Assembly: GCA_018261935.1 (NCBI GenBank)
Contig: JAGTRP010000015.1
Coordinates: forward strand, 62,001-126,000
Origin: Rhodocyclaceae bacterium
GTDB taxonomy: Bacteria; Pseudomonadota; Gammaproteobacteria; Burkholderiales; Rhodocyclaceae
Reading direction: 5' to 3'
Length of the DNA: 64,000 bases
Shown here: piece by piece, positions 46,495 through 56,902 of the stretch
How positions within the stretch are numbered: the stretch's first letter is position 1
Layout: every line of letters starts with the position of its first letter
Program-made: the position numbers and the translations under genes
The notes under the pieces: model-generated
What the model saw: only the letters and a program-made list of their open reading frames with translations
What the model was told of the DNA's origin: nothing
Database searches by the model: none

Positions 46495-48279
46495 CTACTT
46501 GCCCCGTGCGGCGAGGTGCTTTTCCGCATAGTCCAGGTGAATCCGTTCGGACAGGAACAGATCGAACAAGTCGCCGTCGATGTGGCCGTCCAGCTTCTGG
46601 CGTTGCATGATATCGAGCACCCAGTCCAGATTGCCGGGCTTGCGGTAGGGCCGGTCGGGTGCCGTCAGCGCCTCAAACACATCGGCGATGGCGAGAATGC
46701 GTGCTGGAATGGACAACTGCGCGGCGGTCAAACCATTCGGGTAGCCGCGCCCATCCATGCGCTCATGATGGCCGCCGGCGTATTCCACGACTTTTCGCAA
46801 GGGGCGTGGAAAGGCAATCTGCGACAACATGTTGATGGTATGCACGACGTGGTCTTCGATAATCCTGCGCTCTTCCGGGTTGAGGGTGCCGCGCTGCGTG
46901 GACAAGTTGTAGACCTCGTTCTCCGTGAGCAGCGGCAAGGTTGCGCCGTGCGAATCCCGCCACGTGCGGCAGGCGATGGTCCGAATGCGCGCAAGCTGCT
47001 CATCCGTGATGAACTCGGTGCCGCGGTTGCATTTATCAAGGAAGGCGAAGTCGTCGTCGAGGTGGCGGACGCGTTCCAGGTAAACTTGTCGGGCGGCATC
47101 CCGATCCGCGTCCTGCGCCAGGGCGCGGTGCAGGTCGAGTTCCGCATCCCGCTGCAGAAGCTCGAAACGCAGGGCGACCAGATCTATCCGGTTAACGATG
47201 GCATCGAGCTTGAAGGCCTTGTCGATGATCCATTCGGGTGTCACCACCTTGCCGCAGTCGTGCAGCATGGCGGCGATTTCCAGCGCATTGCGCCCGGCGT
47301 CGTCCAGGACGAAGTCGGCGAAGGGCCCACTTTCAGCCATGTGGGCAGCCTCGGCGATCATCAACGCGATTTCCGGCACTCGGCGGCAGTGACCGGCGGT
47401 ATAGGGCGACTTGGCGTCGATGGCGGTAGCGATGACCTGCACGAAGGACTGGAACAGTCTCTGCTCGGCGGCATAGAGCTGAGCATTGCGCAGAGCCGTG
47501 GCGGCGACTGACACCAATACCTGGGCGCGTTTCATGTCCGCAGCGGAGAAACCTTCCGTTCGCCGCGATGCCACCACCAGCCAGCCAAGGCGCTCATCAT
47601 GGGCGTTCAGTGGCAGCCACATCAAGGCGCCGAGCGGAGCAAGCTCCGGTGTCCACCATGGGGAGTTCGGCAGGTCATTGGCGATATCCCCGGTTGCATG
47701 CGAAACCATATCGACGAACAGGGAACCGGCCTGCAAACGGGAAAATATGTCCGCGGCGCCGTCGCCGACGCACTGGATCAGTTCGAGCCGCCCCTCCTCT
47801 GCCTCGTCATAGAGGAATATGGCGCCATGGTCGGCGCCGGGTTTGAGCTTATCGAATTCCCGCAGCAGCGCAGCAGCCACGGCGGCGGGTTTGAGCAAAT
47901 GATTGAATTCGATGACAGCCCGCTGCAACATGGCCATCTCGCGGTAGCTTTCGATCGTTTCGCGCGCCACCGCGCGCCGCGCATGCTCGCTCTGAAGCAT
48001 GCCCTGCAGGGCATGGGCGAGCAACGGCCCGCAGTGCCGCGTCGCCTCGCCCGCCGGTGTGATCAACAAGACGCCGACGCGCTCTTCCTCGAGCAGGATG
48101 GGAAAGGAACTGCACCCGGCCATGTCCTCGGTCAGGCTGTCGCCGGCTTCGCCGACGCTTGCCGTGAGCTTGCTGCCCAGCCGCAGCGCCAGGCTCGCGC
48201 CAGCGGGAAGCAGCGGCAAGGCCAGCGCGAATTGCTGCAGCACCCACGCCGCCTTGAGGTAGTGCGCCGCGTCGATCAT
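46495..48279 (-). CDS. GAF/HD-GYP domain protein, probable cyclic-di-GMP phosphodiesterase
   Basis: 594 residues. A GAF-like sensory domain (~115-275) precedes an HD-GYP domain: HD pair in AAMLHDCGKV (H340, D341) and HHERMDGRGYP (504-514). The gap between these landmarks is ~165 residues, far longer than the ~50-70 of standard HD-GYP proteins; an insert rich in charged helices (~355-465) lies between them. HD-GYP proteins hydrolyse cyclic-di-GMP. It has no receiver of its own; the preceding gene is a stand-alone receiver, its ATG overlapping that stop as ATGA. Last gene of the second hydrogenase/signalling operon. Confidence 0.85.
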   Translation of the reverse strand: MIDAAHYLKAAWVLQQFALALPLLPAGASLALRLGSKLTASVGEAGDSLTEDMAGCSSFPILLEEERVGVLLITPAGEATRHCGPLLAHALQGMLQSEHARRAVARETIESYREMAMLQRAVIEFNHLLKPAAVAAALLREFDKLKPGADHGAIFLYDEAEEGRLELIQCVGDGAADIFSRLQAGSLFVDMVSHATGDIANDLPNSPWWTPELAPLGALMWLPLNAHDERLGWLVVASRRTEGFSAADMKRAQVLVSVAATALRNAQLYAAEQRLFQSFVQVIATAIDAKSPYTAGHCRRVPEIALMIAEAAHMAESGPFADFVLDDAGRNALEIAAMLHDCGKVVTPEWIIDKAFKLDAIVNRIDLVALRFELLQRDAELDLHRALAQDADRDAARQVYLERVRHLDDDFAFLDKCNRGTEFITDEQLARIRTIACRTWRDSHGATLPLLTENEVYNLSTQRGTLNPEERRIIEDHVVHTINMLSQIAFPRPLRKVVEYAGGHHERMDGRGYPNGLTAAQLSIPARILAIADVFEALTAPDRPYRKPGNLDWVLDIMQRQKLDGHIDGDLFDLFLSERIHLDYAEKHLAARGK

Positions 48280-48659
48280 GATGGCTCGAGAATCGCCTCG
48301 GCTAGAGCAAGAATTTCGTCGGGGTCGAAAGGCTTGGTGACGAAGTGGTGGGCGCCGGCCTCCAACCCCCGCGCCCGGTCGGACTCCTGTCCCTTGGCGG
48401 TCAGCATGACGATGGTGGCATCGGTCAGGTCGCTGTTGCCGCGTACGGCCGTGCACACCTCGTACCCGTTCATGAACGGCATCATCACGTCCAGGAAGAT
48501 CAACTGCGGCCGTTCGCGCTCGATGAGTGCGAGGCCTTCCGCGCCATTGATGGCGGTCAGAATTTCCGGTTCGCCAGCCAGATCCTCCAACGTTTGTTCG
48601 AGCAGGACGCGGATATGCACTTCGTCGTCCACGATGACGATTTTTGCGGGATTTCCCAT
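48276..48659 (-). CDS. Single-domain response regulator (receiver only)
   Basis: 127 residues: CheY-like receiver with acidic pocket (VIVDDEVHIR), phospho-acceptor in LIFLDVMMPFMNG, and conserved Thr/Lys (MLTAKG; VTKPFDPDEIL). No output domain. It probably relays phosphate from the upstream hybrid kinase to the HD-GYP protein or the motility apparatus. Start at 48659 follows AAGGA by ~7 nt; an ATG at 48686 overlapping the kinase stop is the alternative. Confidence 0.85.
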   Translation of the reverse strand: MGNPAKIVIVDDEVHIRVLLEQTLEDLAGEPEILTAINGAEGLALIERERPQLIFLDVMMPFMNGYEVCTAVRGNSDLTDATIVMLTAKGQESDRARGLEAGAHHFVTKPFDPDEILALAEAILEPS

Positions 48660-48682
48660 GGGTTTGTCCTTGTCGCGATAAG

Positions 48683-50785
48683 TCATGGCAGCGCTTGCGG
48701 TTGCGCCGGAACAGCAAACGCCTTGTCGCCTGCCGCCGGCACGGGAACGATCATGACCTCCAGCGACGGGGTGGCATCGAGAAAACCGATATCGACCTTG
48801 CCGAGCAGATCGGCCGGAACGACCACCATCCCCTGGAAACCCGCGCGGATGCGGGCTGATAGTTCAGCTACCGGGCAAAAGCCAACGTCGCAGGCGGCGG
48901 TGTAGCCGCCCGCCATCAATGTGGGCGCCGGATGCTCGTCGTACAGGACGAGAAGCTGCAATTTCCTGTCGCTCCGGACATAGTCGGCCCCATGCAGCAG
49001 GAGATGGATATTTTCCACGAAGCGCTGCTCGTCCAGGGGCTTGCCCATGGCCAGGTTTCCGCCCGCCTTTTCCCAGCCGGGAAGGGCGGAAATCACCATG
49101 ATCGGGATACGCCCAAGGACAGGATCGTCCCGCAGCCGGGCGATGGCCGTGTAGCCGTCCATTACCGGCATAGCCAGGTCCATCGTGATCAGATCGGGCT
49201 GCTGGACGCGCGCGGCCTCCAGCGCCGCCTGACCGTCCGCCGCCGTGATGACCTCGTAACCCTGCTCCTGGAGCAATTGGGCGAAGTAATCGCACACGCT
49301 GGGATCGTCATCCGCTACCAGCACCTTCTTGCGATCAGGCTTGTCGCTCGCCGCCGGCGCTCGACTGGGGTCGGGCGCCGGCGTGACGCCCGCCACACCT
49401 TTGGCGACCTCCGCCAGACTGCCGGGGACAGGCAACAGGGTCAGCGAGAAGACGCTGCCCCGGCCCGGTTCGGACTGCGCCCAGATGCGACCGCCGTGTC
49501 GTTCGATGATTTCCCGGCAGATGGCGAGCCCCAGCCCCGTGCCCTTGGGCCGGTCGAGCAGGGTATCGCCCTGTCTGGCCTGCTGGAACTTGTCGAAAAT
49601 TGTTTCCGCCTCTTCCGGCGGGAAACCGATGCCGCTGTCGCGCACATCCACCTGGATCAGGCCCTCGCGGTTGAGGAAGGCGTGCAGGCCGACGCTGCCG
49701 CTATCTGTGAACTTGACGGCGTTGCTGACCAGGTTGACCAGCACCTGCAGCATGCGGTCGGCATCGCCGATGAAGGACGGCAGCCCGGCACCGATGTCGA
49801 GCTGCAACCTGACCGCCGGCTTCTCCTCGAACAAGCCGGCGGTCACTTCAGCGGCGTTCTGCAGCCAGGCCTCCACCTGCATGGGTGCATCGTGCCATTC
49901 GTTCCGCCCCGATTCGATCTTGGCCAGATCGAGCACATCGTTGATGAGGCGGGTCAGGCGCTCCGATTCCTTCAGGACGATCTCGATGTTTTCCTCGATC
50001 CGCGCCGCCTTCTTCTGCAATCCCGGATCATCTTTGGCCAGGGGCGCGAAGCTGCGGCCGAACTCGCGGCCGACGAGCTGGGAAAAACCGCGGATCGAGG
50101 TCAGTGGCGTACGCAATTCATGGGAAACGGAAGACAGGAAGTCGGACTTCAATTGATCCAACTGCTGCAGACGCCGGTTGGCCTGCTCCAGTTCGACATA
50201 GCTGGCACGCAAGTCGTGTTCTGCCCTTTCCGCGATTTCCCTGGCCTGTACCAGCGCGGTCTGAGCTTCATGCTCGGCGGTGACATCCTCGAACATCCAC
50301 ACGGAACCACGCGCAACATTGCCGGACAACATGCACCCGTTAATGCGTGCCCAGAAACGCGTCTCGTCGCGGCGCTTCAGCTCGAGGATCTGCCGGAAGC
50401 GCTCCCCTTGCGCAAGGCGGCGGTAACCTTCGCCCATCGCAAGATAACTCTCCTTGTTCGGGTGGAGACAACTCACGCTGTGCCCGGCCAGTTCGCCGGG
50501 TACGTAACCGAACAACTCATGAAACTTGTTGTTGCCCTTGAGAATGACACGTTCCTTGACGAGGGCAATACCGATCATCGAGGACTCAAGGATGGCCGTG
50601 AGTTCTTCGTTGGCTTCCCACAACCGGCATTGCATCGCCTCGGTCTTCTCGAACTGCTCGACCACCATTTGCGCGGTAATCTCGGCGGCCTGGCGTGCCA
50701 CCCGGATTTCATCGCGCAACATCCGGTTTTCGGCGAAGAGCGCCTCAAAATCCCCGGCTCTACGGATCGGATTAGCAGGTTCCAT
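48683..50785 (-). CDS. PAS hybrid sensor histidine kinase linked to the second hydrogenase
   Basis: 700 residues, no membrane segment. N-terminal coiled coil (~15-60), PAS domain (~62-175), second coiled coil, HisKA with H222 (SSVSHELRTPLTS), ATPase domain (NLVSNAVKF; VRDSGIGF; GTGLGLAI), a receiver (~487-605) with D536 (LITMDLAMPVMDG), and an unrecognised ~95-residue C-terminal extension. Being soluble and encoded 14 bp into the end of the maturation protease gene of a cytoplasmic hydrogenase, it is the likely signal partner of that enzyme, as HoxJ is for HoxBC. Outputs are the receiver and HD-GYP genes downstream. Confidence 0.88.
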   Translation of the reverse strand: MEPANPIRRAGDFEALFAENRMLRDEIRVARQAAEITAQMVVEQFEKTEAMQCRLWEANEELTAILESSMIGIALVKERVILKGNNKFHELFGYVPGELAGHSVSCLHPNKESYLAMGEGYRRLAQGERFRQILELKRRDETRFWARINGCMLSGNVARGSVWMFEDVTAEHEAQTALVQAREIAERAEHDLRASYVELEQANRRLQQLDQLKSDFLSSVSHELRTPLTSIRGFSQLVGREFGRSFAPLAKDDPGLQKKAARIEENIEIVLKESERLTRLINDVLDLAKIESGRNEWHDAPMQVEAWLQNAAEVTAGLFEEKPAVRLQLDIGAGLPSFIGDADRMLQVLVNLVSNAVKFTDSGSVGLHAFLNREGLIQVDVRDSGIGFPPEEAETIFDKFQQARQGDTLLDRPKGTGLGLAICREIIERHGGRIWAQSEPGRGSVFSLTLLPVPGSLAEVAKGVAGVTPAPDPSRAPAASDKPDRKKVLVADDDPSVCDYFAQLLQEQGYEVITAADGQAALEAARVQQPDLITMDLAMPVMDGYTAIARLRDDPVLGRIPIMVISALPGWEKAGGNLAMGKPLDEQRFVENIHLLLHGADYVRSDRKLQLLVLYDEHPAPTLMAGGYTAACDVGFCPVAELSARIRAGFQGMVVVPADLLGKVDIGFLDATPSLEVMIVPVPAAGDKAFAVPAQPQALP

Positions 50786-51203
50786 GCACTGCGATCTCCA
50801 TGCTGAGCTCGGCCACCTGACGGATCATGGGAGCATCGGGTTCGCCTTCACTCCCGACCAGCACGATTTCGGGCAGGGGGAGAGGATGCAGGGCGGGCAA
50901 CAATTGCAGCAGGTAGGGCAACCCGGCACCATGGCCGTAGCCGCCGGCATGGGCGGCAATCTGTGCGCGGCTCAGCACGACGGTGGCGCCGCTCTCCGCC
51001 AAACCGGCGACGGCGTCGACGAACACCACCCGTTGCCGATGTTCGACCAGGCGCAGCAGGTCGAGTCCGCACAGTCCGCCGTCGAGGATATCGATCCCCG
51101 CCGCACGGGGAGATATGCGGGTCAGGTAGTCATATACCCGGCAGCCGAGCGCATCTCCAGCGATGAAGCGATTGCCGAGACAGATGACCGCCGTGTTCGC
51201 CAC
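50772..51203 (-). CDS. Hydrogenase maturation endopeptidase for the second cytoplasmic hydrogenase
   Basis: 143 residues from GTG at 51203. HybD/HupW fold: ICLGNRFIAGDALG at the N-terminus, VVFVDAV in the middle and a His region AAHAGGYGHGAG. These match the three nickel-sensing ligands of HybD (E16, D62, H93), with Asp (D17) replacing Glu and the preceding Asp replaced by Gly, a deviation from the usual D-E/D pair. It should trim the C-terminal tail of the adjacent large subunit. It lies 10 bp after that gene and overlaps the kinase gene. Confidence 0.75.
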   Translation of the reverse strand: MANTAVICLGNRFIAGDALGCRVYDYLTRISPRAAGIDILDGGLCGLDLLRLVEHRQRVVFVDAVAGLAESGATVVLSRAQIAAHAGGYGHGAGLPYLLQLLPALHPLPLPEIVLVGSEGEPDAPMIRQVAELSMEIAVHGTC

Positions 51204-51213
51204 GGGCGCCCGC

Positions 51214-52743
51214 TCAGCAGCGTAGTGGAGTGGTGTCGGCACCGACGACATGCACCGTACACACCAGGCAGGGATCGAAGGAGCGCACCACGTGGCCGGC
51301 TTCGACCGGGTTGTCGATGTCGGCGACATGGAGGCCGATCAGCGCTTCCTCCCATGGCCCGCGTACGCCCGCATCGTCGCGCGGCGAACCGTTCCATGCG
51401 GTGGGCGTGACAATCTGGTAGCGGGCGATCTTGCCGTCGCGGATCTCGACCCAGTGGCCGAGGGCGCCGCGCGCCGCTTCGATCAGGCCGAAGCCTCGGC
51501 CTTGCTGCAGCGGCGGGACGGTTTCATAAAACGGCTGATCACGTTGGGCAAGCAATTCATCCAGCCAGGTTTCCATCGCCGGCAGCAGGGTCGCCGGACG
51601 CACCAGGCGCGCCAGCTGGCGACTCACCAAGTCGGGGCCATAGCACCGCAACAGGTCGCCGAACAGCGCATCGCCGCCAACCACGCGCTCGGCCAGTGGC
51701 CCGGTTTCCGCGGGCAGGCCGGCATAGCGGGGCGCCTTGGACCAGGAATATTTTTTCCCGTCGGCGCCGGTAGCCAGCGGCACGGTTTCGCCGTCGAAAG
51801 GATGCCGCCCGCCCACACCCTCGTACCAGGACGAGGCGACATGTTCCGCTACGCGGGATTGGTCGAAGGGCTCGATCCGGCCATCAGCCGTCCGGAAACC
51901 GGCAGGCACCAAATACCGATCTTCGCCGCCAGTGACTGCGCTGCCGGACGGGATATCGAGAGAACCGTAGGAGAGAAAATGTCCATGCCCCCGACCTTGC
52001 CCGATCAGCCCGGCTCCGCGGGAAAAGCGCAGAAAGAAGCCGACGTCGCTGTCGCGCTGCGCATCATTCTCTTCCAGCCAGGCATCGAGATCGGAGACCG
52101 ATCGGACCGCCTGCCAGCGTTCCAGCGAACAACCGAGTACCTGCTGTTCGTACCACCGGCGAAAATGCTGCAGGAGCCCGCGGCACTGGTTCAATTCGGC
52201 CAGGTTCGGAATATAGGTCACCCCGCCCGGCACCATGAACGAGCTGTGAGGCCACTGACCGCCGAGGATGGCGATGATTTCGAGGAGTTTGCGCGTTTCG
52301 CGCACGACGTCGATGCAACGCTCGCCCGCCAGCGGGGCGTAACGTTTCACCGCCGCCGCGTGCAAGGGATGAGCCGCATGGGCCGGCGTTGCGAAATCGG
52401 GCATGTACATCAGTACGGACTGGCGCAGGTCGCTCTGGCAGTTCTCCACCATCAGAGTCAGATTGCGCAGCCGCAGTGCATTGCCTGGCGGGCGCACGCC
52501 GGCGATCTGGTCGAGGGCGCAGGCCGCCGCCATCAGGTGCGTCGTGCTGCAGATGCCGCAGATGCGCGGAGTGATCACCAGTCCGTCAAGGGCACCGCGG
52601 CCGACCATGAGGTTCTCGAAGCCGCGGAACATGGTCCCCGAGCTCCAGGCATCCACCACCCGGTTGTCTTCCAGTTCGACACGGATTTCCAGGTCGCCTT
52701 CGACGCGATTGAGGGGAAGGTCGCGAATGATTCTACGAGTCAT
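51214..52743 (-). CDS. [NiFe] hydrogenase large subunit, group 2c-like (putative H2 sensor)
   Basis: 509 residues. L1 motif RICGICSTTH (C62, C65, H69) and L2 motif DPCLVCTVH (C492, C495, H498) followed by an 11-residue tail VVGADTTPLRC. It differs from HoxC in two ways: the L1 His is retained and a cleavable tail is present, consistent with the adjacent protease. It is clearly related to the group 2 (HupUV/cyanobacterial HupL) branch. Co-transcription with a PAS kinase, receiver and HD-GYP protein is the pattern described for group 2c hydrogenases, which are proposed H2 sensors; assignment is by context and memory, not by tree. Confidence 0.82.
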   Translation of the reverse strand: MTRRIIRDLPLNRVEGDLEIRVELEDNRVVDAWSSGTMFRGFENLMVGRGALDGLVITPRICGICSTTHLMAAACALDQIAGVRPPGNALRLRNLTLMVENCQSDLRQSVLMYMPDFATPAHAAHPLHAAAVKRYAPLAGERCIDVVRETRKLLEIIAILGGQWPHSSFMVPGGVTYIPNLAELNQCRGLLQHFRRWYEQQVLGCSLERWQAVRSVSDLDAWLEENDAQRDSDVGFFLRFSRGAGLIGQGRGHGHFLSYGSLDIPSGSAVTGGEDRYLVPAGFRTADGRIEPFDQSRVAEHVASSWYEGVGGRHPFDGETVPLATGADGKKYSWSKAPRYAGLPAETGPLAERVVGGDALFGDLLRCYGPDLVSRQLARLVRPATLLPAMETWLDELLAQRDQPFYETVPPLQQGRGFGLIEAARGALGHWVEIRDGKIARYQIVTPTAWNGSPRDDAGVRGPWEEALIGLHVADIDNPVEAGHVVRSFDPCLVCTVHVVGADTTPLRC

Positions 52744-52757
52744 GGCTAAAAGGACCT

Positions 52758-53696
52758 TCAGATCTTGGTTTCGCGCTGTTTCAGGCGATTCGGCGCCGCC
52801 GCCGCTGCCATGCCCTTGTACACCATGTAGTGGGCGCGGCTGACGCCTTTCGGCAGCGAGATGGGCACGCCTTCGATGTCGCGGGTGACGAAGAAGGGAA
52901 AGGATTGCGGAAAGTCCGGGTCGGTGCAGCCGAAACACGGCACGCCGGCCCGGGGCTTGGACGAACGTCCATTCCACAACACCTTGTTGCAGGGGCCGTC
53001 CGCCAGCGGGCCATGGCAGCCCTTGAAGAAAAACAGGCAGCCACGCTGGGCGAAATCCGTCTCCTCGACGCGGTATTCGTGATATTCGTTGCGTGTGCAG
53101 CCTTGGTGCACCGTCATGCCGTACCAGTCCAGAGGACGGTTGAATTCATCCAGCGCCAGCGCTTGGCCGCCCGCCAGGGCGCTCAGCGTGCCGGTCATGG
53201 CCTGTTCATGGCACGGACAGCCCGCCAGGTTGATCACCGGCCCGCCGGAGCGGGAGCGGAACTCGGCACCCAGCAAGCCCCCCGGAGTCTTGCCGGTGAA
53301 CTGAAGCCCGCAGCCTTGCAAGGTGTCATTCGTCCCGATCCCGCCGAAGGCGGCACAGGTGCCGGCGGCGACGACATGGTTTGCCTGTCTGGCCAAAGCC
53401 GCCGCCAGATCCTTCTTGGGGCGACCCCGACGAGTGTCGAACATGCCGGTATTCGCCGGCCCGCGGACGATAGTCCCCTCCACGACCAGGATGTCGAGCG
53501 CCACGTCGCCGGCGAGAATCGCTTCGAGCAACGCGTCATGGGCCGCCGGGGAATCATTCGAGAGGGACGGATGCCACAACAACTCGATGTCGAGTTGCCG
53601 GAAGAGATCCCCGACTTCGGGCGCTGCCGCATTCAAGAGCGACATCGTGTCTCCGCCGCATCCCCCGCACTGGAGCCAGAGCATTGATAAAGGCAT
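52758..53696 (-). CDS. [NiFe] hydrogenase small subunit, group 2c-like, no Tat signal
   Basis: About 312 residues from ATG at 53696 (AGGTGG upstream); 53741 is an alternative start. No signal peptide, so cytoplasmic. The first cluster motif reads LQCGGCGGDTMSLLNA: relative to HoxB (LQSGGCGGCT) the second Cys is Asp16 while a new Cys10 appears three residues earlier, so a CxxC is kept in a shifted register. Later cluster Cys are present (AGCPCHEQ; HQGCTRNEYHEY; FFFKGCHG; VPCFGCTDPDF). First gene of the six-gene operon, divergent from hyaA. Confidence 0.82.
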   Translation of the reverse strand: MPLSMLWLQCGGCGGDTMSLLNAAAPEVGDLFRQLDIELLWHPSLSNDSPAAHDALLEAILAGDVALDILVVEGTIVRGPANTGMFDTRRGRPKKDLAAALARQANHVVAAGTCAAFGGIGTNDTLQGCGLQFTGKTPGGLLGAEFRSRSGGPVINLAGCPCHEQAMTGTLSALAGGQALALDEFNRPLDWYGMTVHQGCTRNEYHEYRVEETDFAQRGCLFFFKGCHGPLADGPCNKVLWNGRSSKPRAGVPCFGCTDPDFPQSFPFFVTRDIEGVPISLPKGVSRAHYMVYKGMAAAAAPNRLKQRETKI

Positions 53697-53734
53697 AACC
53701 CACCACCTATTCGGCATTTCTTGAAGGTTGCCCA

Positions 53735-53762
53735 ATGACATTTATCTTTCGATATATGTCAT
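53735..53762. promoter_or_regulatory. 28-bp inverted repeat upstream of the second hydrogenase operon
   Basis: Perfect 7-14-7 dyad ATGACAT / ATGTCAT, 39 bp before the chosen small-subunit start and overlapping the alternative start. A possible operator for an unknown regulator. Confidence 0.5.
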
Positions 53763-53844
53763 CCTGCATAGTCCACTTTCATGAAATACTAGTCCTTGCG
53801 GCATCTTTTCTATTTGACTTGCATCATGCCTCAAATATGCCTGA

Positions 53845-53858
53845 TTGATTCCGATCAA
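53845..53858. promoter_or_regulatory. FNR/ANR box in front of hyaABCD
   Basis: Perfect consensus TTGAT-tccg-ATCAA. A -10-like TACATT at 53880-53885 would place the box near -41, the class II activator position for transcription toward hyaA. The box lies 132 bp before the hyaA ATG and between divergent operons. Confidence 0.75.
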
Positions 53859-53990
53859 GGCGGTTGTATGTTCCGTTGGTACATTGCCTGGGCATGGTGT
53901 TTTCCGAGTCAACCTCATCGACCTGCGCGACCCACGCAGGCGCGACTGCAGGCACAACAATCACAATGGGTCGGATAGAGGGAGATCGGC

Positions 53991-55102
53991 ATGGCCGACA
54001 AGCCGACGTTCTACGACGTATTCCGGCAGCGCGGCGTTTCGCGGCGCGATTTTCTGGGTTTTTGCGCCCTCACCGCCACCTACCTGGGCCTCGGTCCGAA
54101 CGGCGCCGCCAGCGTCGCTCACGCCATGCAGACCAAGCCCCGCATTCCGGTGGTGTGGCTGCATGGGCTGGAATGCACCTGCTGTTCCGAGAGCTTCCTG
54201 CGTTCGGGCCACCCCCTGGTCTCCGACATCGTGATGAGCATGATCTCGCTCGACTACGACGACACCATCATGGCCGCCGCCGGCGACCAGGCGGAGGAAA
54301 TCCTCCACGACATCATCCGTGACTATCGCGGCGCCTTTATCCTTGCTGTCGAGGGCAACGTGCCGCTTGCCAACGACGGCATGGCCTGCATCGTCGGCGG
54401 CCGGCCGTTCAAGAAGAAATTCGAGGAGACGGCGCGCCACGCCAAGGCCATCATCTCCTGGGGCACCTGCGCCACCTCCGGCTGCGTGCAGGCGGCCAAA
54501 CCCAATCCGACACGCGCCACGCCGATCCACAAGCTGGTGGATCGCGTACCGGTCATCAACGTGCCCGGCTGCCCACCCATTGCCGAAGTCATGACCGGCG
54601 TCATCAGCTACATCCTCACCTACGACCGCCTGCCCGAACTGGACAACCGGCTGCGGCCCAAGCTGTTCTACTCGCAGCGCGTCCATGACAAATGCTATCG
54701 CCGCGCCCACTTCGACGCCGGCCAGTTCGTCGAAAACTGGGACGACGAAGGCGCCAAACAGGGTTGGTGCCTCTACAAGATGGGCTGTCGCGGCCCCACG
54801 ACCTACAACGCCTGCGCCACCATCGGGTGGAACGAAAACACCAGTTCCCCGATCCGTTCCGGCCACGGCTGCATCGGCTGCTCCGAAGACGGCTTCTGGG
54901 ATCGCGGGCCGTTCTACGAGCGCCTGCCCGACATGCAGCAATGGGGCATCGAGTCGAACGCCGACAAGGTCGCGGCGGCGGGCGCGGCGGGACTCGGCAC
55001 AGCGGTGGCCGTCCAGTTGGGCGCCACCGCGATCAAGCGAGTGATGAAGCGCGGCGACAAACCGGATGCCAGCGCCACCCAGGAAGAGAAGGAAACGCAG
55101 GC

Positions 55103-55106
<4 letters not shown>
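53991..55106 (+). CDS. hyaA: Oxygen-tolerant uptake [NiFe] hydrogenase small subunit (group 1d type)
   Basis: 371 residues. Tat signal VSRRDFLGF, cleavage after AHA (45). In mature numbering the proximal-cluster region is C17-T-C19-C20 (ECTCC, precursor C62/C64/C65), and C115 and C120 are present (precursor C160/C165; [10 protein letters not shown]). The supernumerary C19 and C120 are the hallmark of the [4Fe-3S] cluster that gives O2 tolerance. A C-terminal membrane helix (~333-350) anchors it to the periplasmic side. GGAG 7 nt before the ATG. First gene of hyaABCD-mcp. Confidence 0.95.

Positions 55107-56901
<1,795 letters not shown>

Positions 56902-56902
<1 letters not shown>

Noticed and set aside
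53828-53841. Possible sigma-54 (-24/-12) promoter on the minus strand for the second hydrogenase operon
   Set aside because: GG-N10-GC spacing and a GGCA core are present, but the -12 element lacks TT and the rest of the consensus fails; too weak to list.
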